Assembly: GCA_944325465.1 (NCBI GenBank)
Contig: CALVAE010000089.1
Coordinates: 1 to 55,246, forward strand
Length of the DNA stretch: 55,246 nucleotides
Direction of reading: 5' to 3'
Source: an uncultured Bacteroidales bacterium
Lineage (GTDB): Bacteria > Bacteroidota > Bacteroidia > Bacteroidales > UBA932
Positions 17,446 through 25,637 of this stretch are shown one piece after another. Below the pieces are notes generated by a model. The model saw only the letters and a list, made by a program, of their open reading frames with translations, was not told the origin of the DNA and made no database searches. The stretch's first letter is position 1; each line of letters begins with the position of its first letter. The position numbers and the translations under genes were made by a program.

Positions 17446-19914
17446 TTACTTCACATCTATGGAAATTTCCGCTTTCTTCAACTTTTTCGATCTGACCGTC
17501 AATGTCATATCACCCTGTTGCTCTCCGGACTGGAGGATAACGGTAAGTTTACCGTTGAATGCATGCATCTGCGGTATGTGGAAAAGTTCAAGACTGGTGG
17601 GATCACCGTTTGCAGCAGCGCGGAAACTGCCCGCCCCACTTACTTCAAAGGAAAGCAGGCTGTCGTCAAGAGGACAAGGATTCCCCTCCCTGTCCACCAC
17701 GGTCACCGTTACGTAAGCCAGGTCCTTGCCATCCGCCTTCAACTCCTTTCGCATTGTCTCCAGCATTATATGGTGAGGCTTGCCGGCAGTACGCACGCAT
17801 ACGGTATCGGCAGCATTGCCCTTGTCATCATAGGCCACTACCCTTACTTCCCCGGGCTGATAGACGGCATCATGCCACATAAGCCTGTAACGGTCCTCCA
17901 CGGCCTCGTCCTGAGCCCCTGTCGTCGGTTTTCCCGGCTGTTTCCTCTTCCGTCCGAAACTTACGCCATTAATGAAAAGTTCGGCCTCCGGATAGGAAGT
18001 ATAGACGAATACAGGAACGGTTTCGCCTTCGTGTCCCTCCCAGTTCCAATGCGGAAGGACATGAAGGGTAGGCTTTTCCTTGTTCCATACGCTCCGGTAG
18101 AGATAGTATCTGTCTTTCGGAATCGAGGCCAGGTCGATTATACCGAACATGGAACTGTGATTGGGCCATGAATCCTTGTCATACGGAGCCGGTTCGCCAA
18201 GATAGTCTAATCCTGTCCATACGAACTGGCCGAGTGTCCAGTCATAATCATCAGCCAGGGCAAAATCCACATCAGGAATATTGGACCAACTGCATGCCTC
18301 AAGATCATAGGAGGAGCACTGATGGTTTTCATACAGATGGCTGAAACGCTTTTCCGCAGGAAGCATGTACACCCCTCTCGAACTTACACATGATGCGGTT
18401 TCGGAACCGAGCACGAATCCCTGAGGCAGTGAAGAGAATGCCTCATGATATCGGAAAGTCCTGTAATTCAATCCAGGGACATCTATCATGGCGGCAAAAC
18501 CGTTTTCAAGGACGCAGGTTACCTGGTCCATCCCGCAAGTCACAAGCCTGTCAGGATCCTCCCTGTGACAGATATCCTGCAGGAACTCAGCCACCCTGTA
18601 TCCGTCCGGACTGCACTGTGTCGGCACTTCATTACCGATGCTCCACATGACGACACAAGGATTGTTTCTCCATTGGTGAAGCATATTCACCATATCCTTT
18701 TCCGCCCACTCGTCAAAGAACCTGTGATAACCGTTCCTGCATTTGGCGATATCCCATTCGTCAAACGGCTCTATCATCATCATGAATCCCATCTCGTCAC
18801 AAAGGCGGACAAGTTCGGGCGCCGGCATATTATGGGCTGTCCTTATGGCATCACATCCCATGTCCTTAAGAAGGACCAACTGATGTCGTAGGGCGGATTC
18901 GTTGATGGCAGCCCCCAAAGGCCCGAGGTCATGATGGTTGCATACCCCCTGGAATTTCCGTCTTTCTCCGTTCAGGTAAAATCCTTTATATGGTATAAAC
19001 TCCACTGACCTTATCCCGAATCTCGTAACATACGTATCCACAAGCCTGTCAGATACATAGACCTCGGATCTGGCTTCATACAGGTACGGAGTTTCAGGAG
19101 ACCAGAGAGCAGGATCGGTTACCGGGAAATTCTGCACGACAGGCAGATCCTTGCCAGGATATCCTATGGCCTGACCGGATGCGACTGTCCTACCGTCCGG
19201 ACCTATAATGTCCGTGACGACCCTGACTCCTTCAACATCGGCATTTTCAAGCCTCGTTTCCAGCCTGACGGATGCAAAGGTACTGTCCACATGCGATGTC
19301 GTGACCCTTGTTCCCCAGACCGGTACATGTACCTCATCCACCGTAATCAGATGTACGTTTCTGTAAAGACCTGCCCCAGGATACCACCTTGAAGACTGCG
19401 GCCTGTTTTCCAGCCTGACTGCCAGGACATTATCCTGTCCGTTCCCGGAAAGGCATTCTGTCACATCACAGTGAAACGAATTGTAGCCGTATGGCCAGAA
19501 GCAGACCTCCTTACCGTTCACATAGACTCTTGCCTCACTCATGGCCCCGTCAAAAAGCAGAATGGCACGCTTGCCTTCCGGCACATCGAATTCGGTCCTG
19601 TACCAACCTGTACCGACATAAGGAAGGCCCCCTGTCCTGCCTGTCTTCAACGATGCCTTCTTCTCGAAATTCTGGGTAATGGCAACATTCTGAAGATCAT
19701 TGTTCATATCGAACGGACCGTAAATGGCCCAGTCGTGAGGTACCGTAACATCTTCCCAGGAAGAATCATCATACGCGGTTTCCTGGGCTCCTGCCGCTTC
19801 TCCCCTGTGGAACTTCCAGCCTTTTTCCAGAAGGACTTCCTGCCTCTGGGCAAATGAAGACACAGGCTGCAGTACAAAAAGCGACACCAATAATAATACA
19901 GATATCTTTTTCAT
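17446..19914 (-). CDS. GH2 glycosidase, beta-galactosidase-like, secreted
   Basis: Retaining beta-glycosidase of family GH2, 822 residues, with a signal peptide ending near SSFAQ, so periplasmic. The sugar-binding domain (WKFHRGE to GTGWYRTEFDVP), Ig-like domain and TIM barrel are in order. Asn428-Glu429 in MWSIGNEV is the acid/base and Glu505 in GSETAS the nucleophile. The C-terminal region after about residue 620 looks like the DUF4982/Ig-like segments common in Bacteroidota beta-galactosidases. No NxK motif was seen, so a neutral sugar is the likely substrate; galactose is a guess. It sits 36 bases after the beta-glucuronidase gene and 17 before the SDR gene. Confidence 0.85.
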   Translation of the reverse strand: MKKISVLLLVSLFVLQPVSSFAQRQEVLLEKGWKFHRGEAAGAQETAYDDSSWEDVTVPHDWAIYGPFDMNNDLQNVAITQNFEKKASLKTGRTGGLPYVGTGWYRTEFDVPEGKRAILLFDGAMSEARVYVNGKEVCFWPYGYNSFHCDVTECLSGNGQDNVLAVRLENRPQSSRWYPGAGLYRNVHLITVDEVHVPVWGTRVTTSHVDSTFASVRLETRLENADVEGVRVVTDIIGPDGRTVASGQAIGYPGKDLPVVQNFPVTDPALWSPETPYLYEARSEVYVSDRLVDTYVTRFGIRSVEFIPYKGFYLNGERRKFQGVCNHHDLGPLGAAINESALRHQLVLLKDMGCDAIRTAHNMPAPELVRLCDEMGFMMMIEPFDEWDIAKCRNGYHRFFDEWAEKDMVNMLHQWRNNPCVVMWSIGNEVPTQCSPDGYRVAEFLQDICHREDPDRLVTCGMDQVTCVLENGFAAMIDVPGLNYRTFRYHEAFSSLPQGFVLGSETASCVSSRGVYMLPAEKRFSHLYENHQCSSYDLEACSWSNIPDVDFALADDYDWTLGQFVWTGLDYLGEPAPYDKDSWPNHSSMFGIIDLASIPKDRYYLYRSVWNKEKPTLHVLPHWNWEGHEGETVPVFVYTSYPEAELFINGVSFGRKRKQPGKPTTGAQDEAVEDRYRLMWHDAVYQPGEVRVVAYDDKGNAADTVCVRTAGKPHHIMLETMRKELKADGKDLAYVTVTVVDREGNPCPLDDSLLSFEVSGAGSFRAAANGDPTSLELFHIPQMHAFNGKLTVILQSGEQQGDMTLTVRSKKLKKAEISIDVK

Positions 19915-19950
19915 TTTCAGTTTCCTTATATTCCGAACCCGCAGAAAAGC

Positions 19951-21741
19951 CTACTTTTCCGACATTTTCCTATAATAATCCCTCATAATATACCAGGCCT
20001 GCTTGCGCTGTCCCTGGTCAGATACCAGACCTTTCCGGTTCCAGCCTTCCTGATTCACCGGATGAAACCTGTACGGAGACCTGAAATCAAACAGAATCCA
20101 AGGAGAAACTCCGGCCAGGTTCGGGATATGGCTGAACATCTCGATATTGTCACGGTACAGACGGGCCTGGTACTCTTCACTCCAGGATGAAGTCTCGTCG
20201 CTGGAACCGTGCTGCCCGTAGAGTGCCTCGCCACCGAACTCTGAAATGATAAGAGGCTGGTCCGGACATACATCCCACACCGCTTCCGAAGGAGATACCG
20301 GCCACGGATGATACCATCCCATATACTTGTTCACTGCAACTACGTCAAGTTGCCTTGTAAAGTCATCGTGCATCTCGAAATGACATGTGGATTCTTCGTA
20401 ATATACCAGATCAAACGCAGCTACATAAAGTCTGGTCGTATCAAGAGCCTTTCCCGTCTCGAGAAGCGAACCGAGAAAGGCATTGCGGGCCGGAGAAGGC
20501 TTGGTTTCGTTTGCCACGCCCCAGAATCCCACGGCGCAACGGTTCCTGTCCCTCATTATCATTTCGGTCAGCATTCCCTGCGCCTTCGCCCTGGTACCTT
20601 CATCCTCGAAATCTATTCCCTGCCATACAGGTATCTCCTGCCAGAGAATGATTCCCATCTCCTCCGCACGACGTACGGTATATTCGTTCTGAGGATAGTG
20701 TGCCAATCTAATCATATTGACTCCCAATGCTTCCGCTTCAGAAAGAAGCATGACGGCATCCGCCTCGCTGAATGCACGTCCCATTCTCTGAGGTATCTCC
20801 TCATGGAAAGATATCGAACGCATGAAGACAGGTTCCCCGTTCACAAGAATCCTTGTCCCGTCAACTTCGATATTCCTGAATCCTATCCTGTCCTCAATCA
20901 TGTCATTCCCGTACGACACGGACACATCATACAGTTTCGGTGCCCCCGGTGCCCATCTCTGAAGTCTTTTTGCCTTGAATGAAGTCCCGGCACGGCCGGA
21001 AGCATCGGTATTCAGGATTCTTGAAATCCCGAGTTCGGGAATCTCCACCTTCACTTCGCCCTCAACGGCATCCGAAAGTTCTACGGATACATTTATAATA
21101 TCGGACTCATGCTTGTCAAGCTGGATGAAATAGTCCTTGACATACACTTCCGGAGTAGATACCAGCATCACATCCCTGGTTATTCCTCCGTAATTCCACC
21201 AGTCGAAAGCCAGGGCGGGAATCGCATCTTCCGTCCTGCGGTTATTCACTTCCACACACAGGAAATTGTCACCGGCCTTGAGCAGATCGGTCACTTCCAC
21301 CTGAAACGGTGTAAAGCCGCCTTCATGAGAGGTGATCTTCTCCCCGTTCAGATACACGTTGCAGCGGTAGCTGACAGCCCCGAAATAAAGGAAAGTCCTT
21401 TCGCCTGGCCTCCGGGGCGAATCGAAATGACGTGCATACCATACGGTACCTTCATAATATTTCAATTCGGGATTCTGCGAATTCCAGTCTCCGGGCACAT
21501 TCAGCCTCATCCCGCCTTCAAAGGAATATTCATAGAATTCCTCCGGCTTCTGAGGTTTCAGATTCCTGTAAATCTGCATTTTCCGTCCCTGGTCATAAAG
21601 ATCCACGATCACATTCCATTTCCCGTTAAGAAGGGTATATTCCCTTCCGTATACATTGGTCATGGCTGTCGGTACAGCTCCCGCAAATTCCGTCGAGGCC
21701 AGCAACAAGAGAGCCAGCACTGTCAGTCTAAACAATTTCAT
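19951..21741 (-). CDS. GH2 beta-glucuronidase, secreted
   Basis: Releases terminal beta-linked glucuronic acid in the periplasm. The start is the ATG at 21741, giving a signal peptide (FRLTVLALLLLAS, cleavage near AGA-VP) and 596 residues; a TTG eight codons upstream is not needed. GH2 sugar-binding, Ig-like and barrel domains are present. Asn411-Glu412 is the acid/base and Glu501 (IISEFGGE) the nucleophile. Asn568-Arg569-Lys570 in GWNRKGLV matches the NxK signature (Asn566, Lys568 in E. coli GusA) that binds the uronate carboxylate. The product feeds UxaC, the SDR and UxuA, encoded alongside. Confidence 0.88.
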   Translation of the reverse strand: MKLFRLTVLALLLLASTEFAGAVPTAMTNVYGREYTLLNGKWNVIVDLYDQGRKMQIYRNLKPQKPEEFYEYSFEGGMRLNVPGDWNSQNPELKYYEGTVWYARHFDSPRRPGERTFLYFGAVSYRCNVYLNGEKITSHEGGFTPFQVEVTDLLKAGDNFLCVEVNNRRTEDAIPALAFDWWNYGGITRDVMLVSTPEVYVKDYFIQLDKHESDIINVSVELSDAVEGEVKVEIPELGISRILNTDASGRAGTSFKAKRLQRWAPGAPKLYDVSVSYGNDMIEDRIGFRNIEVDGTRILVNGEPVFMRSISFHEEIPQRMGRAFSEADAVMLLSEAEALGVNMIRLAHYPQNEYTVRRAEEMGIILWQEIPVWQGIDFEDEGTRAKAQGMLTEMIMRDRNRCAVGFWGVANETKPSPARNAFLGSLLETGKALDTTRLYVAAFDLVYYEESTCHFEMHDDFTRQLDVVAVNKYMGWYHPWPVSPSEAVWDVCPDQPLIISEFGGEALYGQHGSSDETSSWSEEYQARLYRDNIEMFSHIPNLAGVSPWILFDFRSPYRFHPVNQEGWNRKGLVSDQGQRKQAWYIMRDYYRKMSEK

Positions 21742-21769
21742 ATGACAAATCTTATTATTATTCAAATAA

Positions 21770-24700
21770 TTATCTGTTTATCACATAACGATACAGGGCA
21801 AATGTATTGCGCTCGGGGAGACTGACTTCTATCGCGCCGTCTTTCCCGGCAACTGCGGAAAAGACCTTGCCGTACCCGAGAACCGGACTGAACACAGCCT
21901 GAGTGCCTTCCGGAAGCCAGGTCTCAATCACCTCACTCCCCCTGTCCGTATCTTCCCTGTACACCAGCAAATATCCGTAATCGGCATCGAAAACCGACTG
22001 GAACCCCGTGAAAGAACGTCCGGACGGCTCCTCCCCTACAGGAAGAATGGTACCGGAATGGAATTCCGCGCTTACTGACTTGTAATCTTCGATAAGTCCT
22101 GCAAGCGAATACGCCTCTTCCGGAAGATTAGAAGCCTCCATCCACGCAAGAGGCTGGCCCGCCATGGATGTCGCGAATATATAGTCAAACGGAAGATTCT
22201 GCGGAGCAAACGGATCGTTCCCGTACAGATCGGCATTCCTCCATTTGTTCAGGAATTCCACCTGAAGCCTCTCTGCGGGAACATATTTTGAGAGTTGCCA
22301 TACATTACGCAATGTCCAGTACGGGAAATAGAGATGCCAGTCGGTGTACCTGTTTTCAAGGAAGACATTACCATACTCATAAAAGGAATGGTATCCCGGA
22401 CGACGGCCTGCCGTCACATCGAGATTGAAAATGATTTCATTGCCGGACTCCTTCTGGACCGTGTCAAAAAGCCTTCTGAGATTCCTTTCGGCTTCCTTGG
22501 ACGCCACAACGATACCGTCTACCTTGAACACCTTGATCCCGTATTCCCTGTAGAGGGACAGAATCGCATCCGCATCCTTTCTCCAATGCGCGAAATCATC
22601 CTGTACGCTCGGATTGAACCATAAGCCCAGTTCTATGCCGAGTTCCTTTGCCTTTGACACTATAGGGGCTAGACCGGAAGGGTATTTCACAGGATCCGGT
22701 TTCCAGTAATCCGGATTGTCATATATGTTCTTGAAGGAACCTTTGGCCAAAGCGGAATTGGGACTCTTGCCTATCTGCCATCCGTCATCTATCTGAAAAT
22801 GCGTTATGCCCAATCTGGCTGCCTTTTCCAACTCTTCAAGACAGAACCTTTCGTTTACTTTCGTATCCTGGCTCCGGTCTCCCCAAGTATTCATCATTAT
22901 CATTTCATCTCTTCCCGGAATATGCCTGCGTATCTGCTTCTGGTATGCCCTGAGGGCCTTCAAGGCCGACAATTCACCCTCTCCGTAGATTCCGGTCACA
23001 CAGGAATATGCCTGGGTCCAGTCCTCTTCGGATATATCGGATGCGGCAAGCCCCAGCCCCGTAACGGAGAAATTCCCGAATTCCGCCACGAAATCAGTTC
23101 CAGGATATGACAGTTGCGAGCCGGAACTCGGAGCCTCCTTGAGAAAGAAAAAGCCGTTACCTTCAATTCCATCCCTGACAAAAAGCAGGTTGCCCCTGTA
23201 CCCGGTCCTCCTGTATGGAATGAAGTCCCTTTCCGCGACAAGATTATTGTTCCAGTCAGTCACATCCCAGAATTCGACTGCCTTTCCGTGCCAGTGAAGG
23301 CCGTCCAGCCTCAACTGGTCGAGGACTCCTGACAACGGCTCTGTCTTCGTGTCCTTGTCGAATTCTATATTCTTCCTGTCCGCAGCCGAAACGGCCTTTT
23401 CTGAAGAAACATCAGAGACGCTTCCCTTCAGCCACGTATCGCAGGCAATGGCAGGGACATCCATATATACCCTGTACTCCCTGCGTACGCTCAGGTCACC
23501 TATATCATAGGTTACCACCGTCTTCTGATAAGCCTCATGTATCTCGTTTGCAGGAACGTCAACGACATTATAGGATGAGTTCCGACCTTCCGCGGCACCT
23601 TTGACCACAGAGAAATCAGGACGGAGGCCATTGGATCTGAATGTCTTTCCCGTAGTCTTGTCCGTCAGGCTCACTGTCATCAGATTCCCCCCGTTCCAAA
23701 GGAATTTCCTCTCCACCTTCCTGTTGCCGATCACAAGCGTATCTCCCCTCATTTCACTGTAAGGAGCCGCTTTAGGCCGCTTCAGCAAGGTATTGGGCAG
23801 ATTGAACATCTGGTTTGTCAGACCATCCCCTTTCTTGCCGGCCCCTGCTTCCATCATCGATTTCAATTCATCAAGATGGTCAAGATATACCTGACGTGGC
23901 GAACAGCCGTACCTGTCACAGATGGCCGCCGCCATTCCGACCACTTCACCCATCATGCCCGTAGTGCGCATCACCCTTACCGTACCGAGAGCGACATGTG
24001 ATACGCTTATATTTCTTCCTGCCATGAAAAGATTGTCTATATTGCGCGAATACAGACATCTGTAGGGTACTGCATACGGATGAATCCAGTTATGCACTGT
24101 CGCAGCCTTGAATTCCCTGCCCGGGAATCTCGAGGAATTCACCGGATCCGGAAAATGCAGGTCAATCGCCCAGGTAGTGGTGAACGACGCATCCTCATAA
24201 GGGATATTCCTGTCTATGTCATTCTGGGTGAGGATATGGTCTCCCACCAGCCTGCGGGATTCCCTCTTGCCGAGGATATAACTGACCCAGTCCAGGGAGC
24301 GGTTCCGCCATTTGTCATTATCCTTCAGATGGTTCTTCAGGTAACTCCAATTGGCATAGATCACAAGCATCCCGTAATCCCTTATCTTCTCTGCATCGAA
24401 TATCTGGTCAAGGTTCATTCCCGTCTCCCACTGCCACTCACCCATCGTGACTTTCTCGCAGTTACCGTCATTGAACCCCATCCCATAGTCGAATTCCGGA
24501 AAAGCGGTCGGAGAATCACACTCCCTGGAATACCACTGGATAGAGGATCCCATGGTAATGCTGTCAGCGACTTCCTGTCCGAAGGATTCCCCGAAGGCAT
24601 CTTTTGATTCCCTGCCCATCATGTATTCCGCACCGGCAAGATAACCGATTGTCCCGTCTCCTGTACAGTCGGAAAAGAGAGGGGCTTCAAGCCAGTACTC

Positions 24701-25618
24701 TTCAGCAGTTTCTATATGCCTGATCAGGACCGCTTCTATCCTGTTGCCGGACATTCTGACATCCACTGCCCTATAACTCGGGAAAAGCGTCACGTTTTCC
24801 TCTCCATCAATGAATTCCTGCTTCCGGTGGTCTTCATAGCATTCTGCAGGATTTGCGTTTCCTTTTGTAGTATGACCGAACTCCCGGATCATACGCCCGA
24901 GACTCGTGTACGGTTCCATCTCCACATAACCGCCCAGATGGACTCTTACTTCAGAACTGTTGTTTCCCCCGAGGACAGGCCTGTCGTTGACCAGGGCCAC
25001 CTCAACACCATTTCTGGCCGCTGACACTGCCGCACACATGCCGGCTATCCCCCCGCCCACTACGACCAGATCAAATGACTGCCTGCCAGGCTCACCGGAA
25101 TCCAGATGCATTCTCCTGAACTCTTCAAGAGCAGCAGGATCTTCCGGAGGCACGGACTTCCTGTCCGTTGTAAGATATACGGCATCACACCTGCCGTCGA
25201 ATCCTGTCAGATCCATCAGAGCCAGACTTGTCTTTCCGGCAGACAGTCTCGCCTTTCCTGCGTACTGCCACATCCATCTGTCTCCATCCGCTCCCAGAAC
25301 AGGGTCCAGAACCCTGTCCCCTACCCTGATCCTGAACTTGCCCGGGCCTTCTCCCGAATACCATGGGGAAGTCCAGTTGAAAGTCCTCACATATATGTGA
25401 TAAGTCCCGTCTTCAGGGACATCTATCCGGGTACTTGCTTCATCCACAGGTTCTCCCATACCATGGGCAAGAAGATATGACGAGCCCATCAGATCCATGA
25501 ACTGCTGGTCGACGGACCATCCCCCTTTGTCATCGAAGTTTTCTGTCTCTACCCATATATCGGCGGCACGCAGATTTATGGTCGCTAGCGACAGGATCAG
25601 GAACAGAATTCTTTTCAT
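21770..25618 (-). CDS. Secreted FAD-dependent oxidoreductase fused to a GH36-like glycosidase
   Basis: A 1282-residue protein with a signal peptide (cleavage near residue 19). Residues about 20-150 form a beta-sandwich resembling the golvesin/xanthan-lyase CBD-like domain. Residues about 182-600 are an FAD_oxidored (PF12831-type) module: the nucleotide loop GGGIAG at 188-193, DCTGDGTIGYLAGA at 317-330, and the C-terminal FAD stretch AGRNISVSHVALGTVRVM at 533-550. Residues about 610-1282 resemble clan GH-D alpha-galactosidases (GH36/GH27): FQIDDGWQ at 941-948, Lys1032-Val-Asp1034 as candidate nucleophile, and the TAGRRPG stretch at 1069-1075 with Asp1093 a possible acid/base. It lies between the GH3 and glucuronidase genes. 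Activity is unproven; see findings. Confidence 0.75.
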   Translation of the reverse strand: MKRILFLILSLATINLRAADIWVETENFDDKGGWSVDQQFMDLMGSSYLLAHGMGEPVDEASTRIDVPEDGTYHIYVRTFNWTSPWYSGEGPGKFRIRVGDRVLDPVLGADGDRWMWQYAGKARLSAGKTSLALMDLTGFDGRCDAVYLTTDRKSVPPEDPAALEEFRRMHLDSGEPGRQSFDLVVVGGGIAGMCAAVSAARNGVEVALVNDRPVLGGNNSSEVRVHLGGYVEMEPYTSLGRMIREFGHTTKGNANPAECYEDHRKQEFIDGEENVTLFPSYRAVDVRMSGNRIEAVLIRHIETAEEYWLEAPLFSDCTGDGTIGYLAGAEYMMGRESKDAFGESFGQEVADSITMGSSIQWYSRECDSPTAFPEFDYGMGFNDGNCEKVTMGEWQWETGMNLDQIFDAEKIRDYGMLVIYANWSYLKNHLKDNDKWRNRSLDWVSYILGKRESRRLVGDHILTQNDIDRNIPYEDASFTTTWAIDLHFPDPVNSSRFPGREFKAATVHNWIHPYAVPYRCLYSRNIDNLFMAGRNISVSHVALGTVRVMRTTGMMGEVVGMAAAICDRYGCSPRQVYLDHLDELKSMMEAGAGKKGDGLTNQMFNLPNTLLKRPKAAPYSEMRGDTLVIGNRKVERKFLWNGGNLMTVSLTDKTTGKTFRSNGLRPDFSVVKGAAEGRNSSYNVVDVPANEIHEAYQKTVVTYDIGDLSVRREYRVYMDVPAIACDTWLKGSVSDVSSEKAVSAADRKNIEFDKDTKTEPLSGVLDQLRLDGLHWHGKAVEFWDVTDWNNNLVAERDFIPYRRTGYRGNLLFVRDGIEGNGFFFLKEAPSSGSQLSYPGTDFVAEFGNFSVTGLGLAASDISEEDWTQAYSCVTGIYGEGELSALKALRAYQKQIRRHIPGRDEMIMMNTWGDRSQDTKVNERFCLEELEKAARLGITHFQIDDGWQIGKSPNSALAKGSFKNIYDNPDYWKPDPVKYPSGLAPIVSKAKELGIELGLWFNPSVQDDFAHWRKDADAILSLYREYGIKVFKVDGIVVASKEAERNLRRLFDTVQKESGNEIIFNLDVTAGRRPGYHSFYEYGNVFLENRYTDWHLYFPYWTLRNVWQLSKYVPAERLQVEFLNKWRNADLYGNDPFAPQNLPFDYIFATSMAGQPLAWMEASNLPEEAYSLAGLIEDYKSVSAEFHSGTILPVGEEPSGRSFTGFQSVFDADYGYLLVYREDTDRGSEVIETWLPEGTQAVFSPVLGYGKVFSAVAGKDGAIEVSLPERNTFALYRYVINR

Positions 25619-25637
25619 GCTTTATATTATATAGGTG

